NCBI GenBank assembly: GCA_015852425.1
Contig: JAAAIG010000678.1
Span: 1-21,256 of the forward strand
Source of the DNA: Gryganskiella cystojenkinii
Lineage: Eukaryota; Mortierellomycota; Mortierellomycetes; Mortierellales; Mortierellaceae
Length of the DNA: 21,256 nt
Reading direction: 5' to 3'
Positions 1 to 9,400 of the stretch are shown here, piece after piece. The position numbers and the translations under genes are program-made. Position 1 is the first letter of the stretch. The number at the start of each line of letters is the position of its first letter. The notes below the pieces were generated by a model. That model saw nothing but the letters and a program-made list of their open reading frames with translations, did not search any database and had not been told where the DNA came from.

Positions 1-103
1 CAATAGCGCGAAGGGTTTACCCAAAATGGAAGCATTCACAAAACAAACATGCTGCGCTCTCAATTGTTTGTGCTCTGGAGATGGATATGTTTTGCGGCGC
101 AAA

Positions 104-136
104 AGAAAAGAAAGAAAGAAAGAACGAAAGAAAGAC
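104..136. repeat. AAAG-rich simple repeat
   Basis: A short purine tract made of imperfect aaag/gaaa units. It lies in the first 660 bases of the window, where I see no credible coding exon on either strand; the open frames there are short and resemble no family I know. Confidence 0.6.
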
Positions 137-698
137 TAAAAAAAACTCTATACTTTCATTCTTCGATTTCCATACTAACCAAAACACAAATATTCTTCTG
201 ACTGGTATACTTTCCAAAGGGCCAAAGGGTGTGCATTTGTCGAGTTTCGAAGACTGAGAATATCGAAAGATGGCGAGTGGGTGGAGAGAAAGAAGAGCGC
301 CAAAGAAAAGGGAGGGGGGGAAAGATCTGCATTATTTTTACTAAAGGCTTCGCCCAGAATCTTCATTGCAGTAAGTGTCTCGTGGTAGGGTTTTCTTGTG
401 GGAAAACGTTCGATCGAGGCGTTCTTTCTCGGGTGCCCATCCGTGAATCTGTGAACAGCATGCCTTCTTCAGTTTGTAGTCTATAGTCCGTGTCTGGGGT
501 GACTGAAAAAATTCTTGGCATTACCACCAGTTCACAGGTTACCATAGGATTCAATTTACCATGGCCCATCTACAGGTGGGAAGAATAGGAGGACTTGAAT
601 AATTTTCTACCGAACCTTGAGATCTTACTCGATCTCTGGGTACTTGACGCAACTCTCCTTGCTCCTTGTCGCCTAGGATCTAATTGCTACCCATCTGG
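137..698. other. No recognisable gene
   Basis: No exon, RNA gene or complete element was recognised here. A minus-strand open frame of 68 codons at 363-569 has a protein-like composition, but I cannot assign it. It may be a further piece of the decayed retroelement that lies to its right. Confidence 0.4.
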
Positions 699-860
699 CT
701 ACTGACCATATTGACTATTTGCCCTTCCGACTGTAACTATCAATGTTTCGCCGTTCTTGAAGTCTACTGTCGCTTCTGGAAAGATTTCGGTCATGATCCA
801 ACGACTATGATCATGACCAATTTCCGTAACTCCTTGCTTTTCCGTCTCTTTTGCAAATGA
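699..860 (-). other. Possible retrotransposon-derived fragment
   Basis: On the minus strand a 53-codon frame is open from a TCA codon at 860 down to a TAG at 701-699. It encodes a fairly charged peptide with segments such as EIGHDHSRWIMTEIFP. It sits just downstream, in gag-pol order, of the gag fragment at 968-1413, so it could be a scrap of the protease end of the same element. No DTG/DSG active-site triplet is visible, and the assignment rests mostly on position. Confidence 0.2.
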
Positions 861-967
861 GCGGGTCTACACCCCGGATCAAAATAGCTCTTTAGCCTCA
901 TATCACGTCTAGTTCCTTGTTCACCTTCGGTTCCAAGGTCTTCTCTGCACTATAAAATATATCCTAT

Positions 968-1413
968 ATAAAATTCAGTTCTTGTCTCTTGTCCCTTATT
1001 CCTTGTCCTTGTCGTGTCTCTTGTTCACTCTTGCTCTTCCACTTTGCCATGTTTCCTTTGGTCGACTTTGCATTGTAAGGCCTGTCTTGCATGGCTTTTA
1101 CGCTCTTGTTGGGGCACTTGCTTGCCTGATGTCCAGGTTGAAGACAATAGAAACAGGTACTGTACGGCTCTTGAGATCAGCGGCCCTTTTTTGGGCGGCA
1201 GTACGGTCATCATTCTGACCATTATTAGAGCTCAGGTCCATTGTCCAGGGACCGTTGTCAACCTTGGTTGCGTAGGTTTTCTGAGTGTATGCGATCTTGG
1301 CATGGTAATTGACATTATCAAGACTCATAGTATCGCTAAGTTCTTCTCGGAAGGCAGGGTTATCAGCAAAATGTTTCTGGAGATCTGGCTTGAGACCTTG
1401 GATGAAACCCTTA
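968..1413 (-). mobile_element. LTR-retrotransposon gag fragment with CCHC zinc knuckle, frameshifted
   Basis: On the minus strand a frame open from about 1413 to 1098 has the look of the end of a Ty3/gypsy-type capsid region (segments GLKPDLQKHFADNPAF and SLDNVNYHAKIAYTQKTYAT). Around 1156-1160 the reading frame must shift by one. The new frame at 1155-1114 then gives a perfect CX2CX4HX4C zinc knuckle (CFYC, LQPG, H, QASK, C), followed by a lysine/arginine-rich tail that stays open to a stop near 968. Such knuckles bind nucleic acid in Gag proteins of LTR retrotransposons. The frameshift, the missing 5' part of gag and the absence of a recognisable protease, reverse transcriptase or integrase show a dead fragment. 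No LTRs were found. The left end of the neighbouring F-box/LRR pseudogene coincides with the start of this fragment, which suggests insertion or recombination at 1411-1415. Confidence 0.72.
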
Positions 1414-1908
1414 GTTGCTCTCCAAGTTCAAGGTGGACAGAGTCGAGTTAGACTTGAGTGCCTCAGCCAGGACCCGAATTCCTTTGTCTCCGATTGAGTT
1501 GCTCTCCAAATTCGAAGTGGTCAGAGTCGAGTCGGTCTTGAGCGCCGTAGACTGGGCTCGAGCTCCGTTGACTGCGATCGAGTTGTCGTACAAGCTCAAA
1601 GTGATCAGAGCCGAGTTGGCCATGACACTAAAAACTACCTCATCTCGATTTTATGTTGCTAAAAGGTTTTCATAAGAGGAGATACGAATCTTTAAGTGTT
1701 GCATGAAGTGCTTGTTTCTCGCGATATTTGTCATAATAGGGCCATATTTTGACAGGACGACAGAGTTGTAGAGTGGCGGTGAAGATGACACATTCCAATC
1801 CTGACTCACACGCGCACAGGACGCGAGGTCTTTGAGGCCAAGGCAGCTGGCAATTGCTGAGCGAATCTCATGTAGATCGAGGGGATGTCTTTGGCACATC
1901 TTTGTCAT
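1411..1908 (-). pseudogene. F-box/leucine-rich-repeat protein, broken
   Basis: The ATG at 1908 opens a frame whose start resembles a fungal F-box helix pair (HPLDLHEIRSAIASCLGLKD, then SCARVSQDWN). F-box proteins are substrate adaptors of SCF ubiquitin ligases. The frame meets a TAA at 1653-1651. In the same frame, nine codons later, an ATG at 1623 starts a second stretch with about two ribonuclease-inhibitor-type LRR units (segments SIGDKGIRVLAEALKSN and STLSTLNLESN), ending at a TAA at 1413-1411. Members of this family usually have several hundred residues and many LRRs, so most of the gene is missing between the F-box and the LRRs and after them. The 3' end abuts retrotransposon gag sequence. 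I read it as a pseudogene with an internal deletion, an in-frame stop and a truncated end. A short expressed F-box-only protein of 85 aa cannot be excluded. Confidence 0.7.
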
Positions 1909-2714
1909 GAAAGAGGAAAAGCGTGACCAGCGTGACCAGGGATGATAACGACTACGGTGCTAGTAACAATGAGGAATGAGGAGAACACAAAGGTTCGGAA
2001 GAAAGAACGACAGCGCGGGAGTGTGAGATGAAAATGACGGAAAAGACGACGAGATGAAGTTGATGCGAAGCTGAGAAAGAGAGGAGGTTGATGATAAGAT
2101 GTATAAAGATGACGAGAGAGACGTGAAAGTGTGACAACAGGGAGTGATATGGACAAAGAGTGAAGAGGATAATACAGAGTGCGGTGAGAGTGCTACGGTC
2201 GGTGAAAGAGAAAGAGTGAAAGAGATTCTTCTGCTGTGTTGACTTTTCACTGCTCTTGACGAGATCATCTCGTCACACACAGTCGAACCCTCTCCCTAGA
2301 CTACTCACTATTATTATTTTTTTGATGACGAAAATGAAACGCTGAGCTGAGGGGAGTGAGAATGACGGTCTGCAGCGACTCGCCTTTAAGAACACGACTG
2401 TGTGTGTGTGTGATGATTGATTTATTTACCAAGTGGTTCTCCTTCAAACAAAAAAGTCTTGCAAGTCGAGTGCATGCCTCTCCAAGAGAAACATATAGAC
2501 TGGGACCAATCAACACCAAAGTCAGAGAGCAAACATAGTTTCATCGTGTGTTTTGTTCTTGGTTTGGTCATGGTATATTTAAAGCGGTGTAGATACTTTT
2601 GTGATTACATAGAGGGGGGGGGGTTGGATAAAAGAAGGAACTATACATCGATGAAGAAGGGAAGGTGCTTTGTGTTGCTGTGTTGCTGTGGTGTTTGGTT
2701 TTTTGTTATTGCAT
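1909..2714. other. Intergenic region
   Basis: About 1911-2280 is strongly purine-rich on the plus strand (pyrimidine-rich on the minus strand), like an upstream region of the minus-strand F-box remnant. The short serine-rich frames in it are low-complexity shadows. 2281-2714 should hold the 3' UTR of the ammonium transporter; an AATAAA on the minus strand (plus 2421-2426) is a possible polyadenylation signal. A short TG run lies at 2399-2412 and a G run at about 2613-2623. No gene is seen. Confidence 0.5.
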
Positions 2715-4123
2715 CTATGCAGTCACCTTGACCTCTCCCAAACTCTCAACACTCTGTGAGCCCGAATTGGCCTCACCGACTTCGACATCGGCTTGATCAC
2801 CGATATTCAAGTGCTTGTCACTAAAGTGTCCGTACGCCAACTCGCCCAACTCGGCAATATCCAGACCCGAGTTCTCATGCGCAGCATCGGCACGTAACTT
2901 CAACCCAGGGATTTTGTTCATGATAGTCAAGATCAAGTAAGTGACGCAAAAGGACCAGGTCATGCCCGCAGTCGAGTCCGCGAGTTGGTAACCAACCTGG
3001 ATCCAGTTACCGTCCAACCATCCACCTGGAATGACCGTCACGCCGTCCAGGGCAGCAATCTTGGCCTGAGCAAAGACACCGGTCAAAAGGTTTCCGACGA
3101 TACCACCAACGCCGTGAACGGCAAAAACATCAAAGGCATCATCGTACTTCAAGTAGTGCTTCAGGCGAACGGCCATGTTGCAGGCGACAGAGCCCAAGAA
3201 ACCGATGGCGACACTGGAAGCGGGCGAGACGAAACCCGAGGCAGGCGTGATGGCGACCAAGCCAGCGACGGCACCTGAGCAGAAACCAAGAACGGAGAGC
3301 TTGCGATCGTGACGGTAATCAAGCAAGACCCAGGTGAGACCGGCGGTTGAGGCGGCCAAGTTGGTAACAACACAGGCCATGGCAGCACGCATGTTGGCAG
3401 CAAGGGCAGAGCCACCGTTGAAGCCAAACCAACCGAACCAAATGAAGCAGGTGCCAATGACGACGTTGCTCATGGAATGGGGGCGGAAATCCTTTTGGTC
3501 ACCAGAACGCTTGCCCAAGACCAAAGCATAGGCAAGGGCGGCAGCGCCGGACGAAATATGAACGGGCGTACCACCAGCGAAATCGAGACCGCCCATGACA
3601 AAGCTACGACCACGTTCAGCAGCGGCACCGATGGCGAGGGCGGGAGTCAAGGCGGCAAACATGCATTGGAAGATCATAAAGACCAAATCTGGGATCTTTG
3701 GGTTACCGACCGAGGGCTGATCGAGAACACCACGGAAGAAGGCGTTCTCAAAGTTACCAATGACCTTGCCGCCTGTTTTGCTGAACGCGAGAGAATAGCC
3801 GAAAAGGAACCACTATTATGCCCACCAGAAGTAATATGCAACAGAAAAATGTTGGAAAAGACCGTTAGCACACGTGGTTAACAAAAGCAGTAGCATAATG
3901 ATGAGATAATCGATTGTCGAGAGGGTCATACCTGAACAGACACTACTGCTATCGAGCAGCAGGAGAGCATGATCAGCGAGAGTGCGTTCTTGGAACGGGC
4001 CATGCCCGAGTAAAAATAACCGATGCCAGGGATCATGAGCCAAACCAAGGCAGTAGACGCCAAAGTCCAAGCAATGTCACCAGCATTGTATACTGGTGCA
4101 GCGGCGGGATCTGAACTGTTCAT
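2715..4123 (-). CDS. Ammonium transporter, AMT/MEP family, lacking one helix
   Basis: This is a membrane channel-type protein for NH4+/NH3 uptake at the plasma membrane. Model: exon 1 4123-3932, intron 3931-3813 (GT-AG, 119 nt), exon 2 3812-2715, giving 429 aa. The join restores the family segment SVQ-WFLFGYSLAFS. Family marks include GIGYFYSGMARSKNAL (TM1-2), AALTPALAIGAAAERGR, LDFAGGTPVHISSG (first pore His, H149), IWFGWFGFNGGSAL and FDVFAVHGVGGIVGNLLTG (second pore His), followed by a ~60-residue acidic cytoplasmic tail. After AERGR (residue 133, near base 3606) the protein runs directly into SFVMGG-LDFAGG. E. coli AmtB has about 34 residues between these landmarks, including a helix and the Trp148 of the ammonium site; here there are 6. 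The bases at the join have no intron signals and the frame is kept. The protein may be inactive, or the gap may be an assembly error. Family assignment is near certain. Confidence 0.93.
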
Positions 4124-6473
4124 GATTGTATTTTTTAAAAAGTCGTCAACTACAATGAAGAAAAGAAGCTGTCGTAAAAAGTTGTGAAGAGAGGGTAAGA
4201 GATCTAAGCACCAGAACTAGTGAAGATCGAGGATAGAAAGAGGGAAGTAGGAGTAGGAAGTTGAGAAGAGGGAGGGATGGAGGAAGGATGAACTATCGCA
4301 GCTGCAGAAGGGTGGAAAGAGAGCGTGAGAGTTGAGAGGAAAAGTGAAGGAAGTAGCTGTTATTTATAAGAAAAGCGAGAAGTTGTTCTCGGAAAACTGA
4401 TTGATTGCAGAATGACCTTTTGAAGGAGTGGTTGTACTTTAAACTAAGCCAATCTCAGTCTGCGTTATTATCCGTGTGCACCCTCAACTTTGGCTCACCT
4501 TTGTCTTTTTTTCGATAGTTGTTGTCTCAGCAGCAGCAGAGCAACAAACAAACAAACAAAGGAAAGCCCAGGAAGATCGGACGGCAAAGAAAATATCGTA
4601 AAAAAAGCTTGTTTGTGTCCAGGTGTCTCTCCGGAGAGCCTGCCTTTTTATTCCAGGTGGTCTGGGCAAAGCACAAAAAGTACGATTAGACAATTTTTTT
4701 GTCTGGACTTACTGTACTTGTGCCGCACCCCTCTTTTCCCCTCTCTCTAACTCTCTATTTCTCAACGCCAAAGTTCTCCACAGATCAATTTTCATCTCAC
4801 CAAAGGTCACAACCTTTCTTTTTATTGACTCGCTGTGGTGTAGGTCCGTTGGTTAGTCCAATCTCGAACCTCCGCCCTTTGTTTGCATTCTCTCCTCCAG
4901 TGTTCCCCCTGAGGCGTCGGCAGTGGTAAGGCGCGAAAAAAGAGATGCAACAATGAAGGCATGTGTATCGAAGTGGGGAAGGTTACAAAGGAGACAGAGT
5001 GGAGTGGACCAGCCTATCTATTCATGTGCAGCAAACAGAAGAAATGTCTTGCTTGTATCGCATCACTCCTCGCCATAGCAAAAAAAGTAAACAAAAGAGG
5101 GTCGCTAAACACGACTTTACTAGAGAAAAGGGTCCCTCCTTATCAAATGAGACGGTGGGAGAGTCGGGAAAAGGGGTGTGTGTGGCAGTAATGGAAAAGG
5201 AAAGAGAACGAGAAAAAAAAATGAGAGCAAAAAACCCGAACAAACACGCGTTTTGAAAGCCACATCTTTTGAGCCTATCTAGCCACATGTCTTTGATAGA
5301 GGAAAAGCCGCTACAAGAAAAAAAAATTGAAAAAATTAAAAAACAGGGTTGCCAGGGTGTCACATGGGGAGAGAGCCGTGGCTTTTTTTGGTGGCGTATC
5401 CTCTTTACTTGGTCTGTGTGGATCGATCACCCTTTTGTCTCTCTCTGACGGTTTTGAGAAAAAGGAAAAGAGGGTACCAGATCCAAGGACCGAAGGTCCA
5501 AAAGGCTTTAAAAGGTTGGACACAAACGGCCTCGTGGCCTTTCAAAAAAAAGTTGAATATTTCCGAGATCTTCCTCTCTTTTCGCCTTTACAATTAAGGC
5601 AAATACTCCTCTTTGAAAAGGGGTGAATGTGAGTGTTGCGTGCTGCGGTCCGAATCTTTTTTCTTTTACCCCGCAAACTGCCTATTTCAGACAGAGTATT
5701 GGCAGATTGGCTTCTTTTGTGGCTCTCTTGCTTTCTGGAATCATTTTTCTTCTTTTTTCTTTCCGCCCATCTCCTTTGTCTCATCTCCTTCGAAGAAAGA
5801 GAAGTAGGAGACGCGTGTTTCCCTTGACAGCTGCACACCTTGTTTACCAATAACATCAACAACAACAACCCTCCATCCGAGCACGCTGTGCACAACCAAG
5901 ACACTTCCCTTAGTTCATTTCCCTTCCTCTCGTTTGCTCTTGTGGTGTGTGTCATCCATCTCTCGTATTTTTTCACTATTCTCCTGGAAACCCCAAAAGA
6001 TTCTTTTCTTCTCGTTCTCGTTGGACCATCTCTTTTTTTTTAATGTTTGTGACTTTTGTTTGACCTCCATGTGTTTCTCACCAGGATAGAGCAAAACGAG
6101 CAAACAAGCCGATCATGCATGCATGTTTTTGCTTCGCACACACACACAAACGCCAGAGTCCTCTTCTTTTTTCGCAATAGATCATGCACGTTTTGTAAAG
6201 AAGCTGGCAGCCTCACAGACCAGAAATATATAGTCAAACCTCTCGCATATCGTTGGGGCCGCTACTTTTCTTTGTATATGAGAGATTATGCACGTTGAGA
6301 TGGGAGTATGCAAAATAATTTGTACCTGCTTATATTTAATGTTCTGCATGCATTCGAAATAAAAAGTAGAGAGGAGAGGAGAGGAATAGATTATCTTTTA
6401 CACTTCAATATTTTGTTTTGTTTTGTTTTCCCTCCCAATTTTGATGTTTTTCATTCATTTTTTTTTCACGCAT
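4124..6473. other. Long region without a recognisable gene
   Basis: This 2.35-kb stretch lies between the ammonium transporter start and the 3' end of the ABC transporter, both on the minus strand. It holds the transporter's promoter and the ABC gene's 3' UTR. The rest is rich in purine/pyrimidine tracts and A/T runs. Short hairpin-capable motifs occur (for example ggaccgaaggtcc near 5487 and ggcctcgtggcc near 5529). Open frames up to 144 codons exist, but they are low in complexity, lack family resemblance and show no splice-consistent extension. I found no tRNA or other RNA gene. Confidence 0.45.
4361..4368 (-). promoter_or_regulatory. TATA-like element upstream of ammonium transporter
   Basis: The minus strand reads TATAAATA, 238 bases before the transporter ATG. 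It is the best TATA-like match in the proximal upstream region. Scattered GATA cores occur nearby (about 4230, 4293 and 4468), of the kind bound by nitrogen-regulating GATA factors, but such short motifs are frequent by chance. Confidence 0.35.
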
Positions 6474-9400
6474 TTAAGCGCTACCTCCCAAGGCCCGCTT
6501 CTTGCTCTCTGCAACACGGACCATCTCCTGAAGGACATCTAATTCTCCTGACCGTTCACACATCTCTCTGAAGTGTGTCTTGGTCTTCAAGAGATTCGCA
6601 GGCGTATCGTACTCGAGTACCTCACCATGATCCAACACCAACACCTTGTCGTAAAGGATAATCGTGTTCAATCGATGGGCGATACAGATGACGGTCGAGT
6701 TTTCGAATTCTTGTTGGATAGCCGATTGAATAGCCTTGTCCGTCGCGAAATCGACCGAGGCTGTGGCCTCGTCCATGACAATGATCTTTGAGTTTCTCAA
6801 CAAGGCGCGAGCCATGCAAAGGAGTTGACGTTGACCCTGAGAGAAATTTGATCCGCCCTCACTAACGGGGTTATCGAGACTCGAGAAGGAAATGTGGTTC
6901 TTGCCTCCGGCGTTCGCAGCCGTCACGACCGTCGCACCGATCGAGGAGTTGTTATCCTCGTTTACACTGTTTGCAGACGAGGACTCTTGGCTTCCATGGT
7001 TGCTGACGAGATGGACACGCTTCAAGGCCTCCCAAAGTTCGTCATCACTATGGTCGTCGAAGGGATCCAAGTTGGAGCGGATCTATATTCCACATTGAGA
7101 GTAGGCAACATAGACAAGGATTAGTCAACGTCATAAAAAAAAAGCAAAGAAAAACTTGGACGACAGCATCATAGTTTTTTTTTTTTGTTTGACTTACAGT
7201 TCCAGTGAACAACATGGGATCCTGAGGAATGATTGTAAGACGAGACCGGAGATCATCCAGTCCAATATCACCAATGTTGATTCCATCGATGTGAATGCTT
7301 CCTGCGACAGGTTCCACAAAACGGAACAATGACAAAGCCAACGTGCTCTTTCCAGATCCAGTTCTATTTTTGTAAAAAATACGCGCGAAAGCATTAGGCT
7401 GTCAGAAAACATGCATTTGGGCACAAAGAATAGATAATGGAATGTAAACAAAACAACAAGTGAAAATCATGTCTCGCATGTGTGAGTAATCTTACCTTCC
7501 AACAACGCCAACCTTCTGACGCGCTTCAACGTTAAAAGAGATACCTCGGAGAACCGTTTCGAGATCCGGAGCATACTTCAATTCCAAATCCCTGACCTGA
7601 ATCGTTCCCTCAGTGGGCCAAGCAGCCATAGGGCGACGGGTCTCAATGATTGCTGGGGGCTCCTGAGCCATAGTCGTGTATTCTGTGATACGCTCGATTG
7701 CATTCAGCTCCATCTCGATCTGGGTGTACTCACGGACCAAATAGTTCACAAGCGCAACAAACTCGAGCGCGTACGTCAACGCCAGACCAGCGGTACCAGC
7801 ATCAATTCCAATAGGATTCATCAAGATAAAGATACCCGACGACAACGCGACGATACCGCCGATGGAATCCGAACGGACCGACAACCAACGGTTCGCAATC
7901 CAGAGAAAGTAAAAAGGACGGTTGCTGTCATCAATCTTGGTCAACAGATCGCCCATGAATCGACTCTGCTCGCTGAACGCACGGATGGTTGCGACACCAG
8001 CCAAGGTCTCACCAAACATGGAGTAAATCGGAGAACGCGAGACGGAGTGCAAACGCTTGAGTTCTCGGGACGAGCTGATGTACTTGATACCAACGGAAAC
8101 ATACGCAACCGAGATGATCACGGCGACGACAATAAACAAAGGGGTAATGTAGGCCAAGACAATAATAATCGAACTGACGGCCATGATCAACTGCAACAGC
8201 TGAGAGCAGTTACCGGCAATGGATCCATCGACGGTTTCGAAATCGTTCGAGAATCGGTTCATAATACGGCCAACAGGCGTGGTATCGAAGAATCGGAGTG
8301 GCGCACGAACGACAGCGAACAACAACTTCTTGTACAACAAACGAGCAGCACGGAGGGAACCAAAGAGGACAACAATAGTCTGACAGATATGGACCAAACT
8401 GGCACCGGCCGAAATCAAGGCATAGATCAACAGGTAATAATCCGTGCTGTGCTTCTCGGGGCGACCCATCAAGTAATTGTCGCCGAGTCCGAGAGTCGAC
8501 AGAGTTTGGTTCGAGACCGATTGAGCAGGGTCATAAAGGCTACCCTGAGTTTCGTATCCTTGGTTATCCGTGTAAATGGGCGAGGTGGCAAAGTTCTTGG
8601 AGAAGGAGCCCATGACCGTGTAAATGTTGGAGAACATGAATCGGGTCAGAGACTCGGGCGCATAAGAGTTAGCCCACTCACGGACCCACAAAGATTCCGA
8701 GACCTCCACCGTACGCGTCATGGCAAAGACTAACATCAACGAGAGCCAGAAAATAAAACCACCGGCAGCGGAGGCATAGACCTTGTAGATCGACCATTTG
8801 ACACGACCCTCCTCACGCGTCTCTTCCAAAACCAATTTTTTGGCATCCTTGGCTGGCACAACAATTTCCTCGTGAGGCTTGAGATCCTTGGAGGTCGATT
8901 TCCTGCGCAGGTGAGGCTTGACATTCGCGATCGAGGTCGAAGACGCCCCCATTTCGTTTTCGCCGACAGTCTCGTTATCCGAGGACTCATTGCTCTTGTC
9001 CTCATCCTCGTCCAAGACCTGAGACAAAGTGCCTTGTTCGCGGAGTTGCTGGACAGTTCCCTGAAGGGCAATCTCGCCGTTGTTCATCAATACAATGTGC
9101 TTGGCGGTGGGGATGCAGAGACGGACGTGATGCGTGACCAAGATACAGGTACGGTTCGCCATGATCGATCCAGTCAAGCACTTTTCATGGATATGTTCAG
9201 CAGTATGGGCATCAACAGCGGAGAGACAGTCATCCAACAAAACGTGGCGGGCACGAGAGTAGATCGCACGAGCCAAGGAGACACGCTGCTTCTGTCCACC
9301 AGAAAGCGTGATTCCCTTCTCGCCAATCTCCGTCTGATCACCGTCCTCTAAAATCTCAAGATCACGTTTCAGAGCACAGACATCAATGACTTGGTTGTAA

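Noticed and set aside
4850..4895. tRNA-like GGTTCGAG on the minus strand
   Set aside because: The flanking bases do not form a T-arm stem, and no matching D-arm, anticodon arm or acceptor stem was found.
5542..5976. A 144-codon minus-strand frame in the gene-free block
   Set aside because: Low-complexity, basic and serine-rich, with no recognisable domain, no splice-consistent extension and no good start context.
8047..8733. A 228-codon plus-strand open frame
   Set aside because: It lies wholly opposite the ABC transporter coding exon, is very rich in Arg/Asp/Gln/Asn and resembles nothing; it is an antisense shadow.
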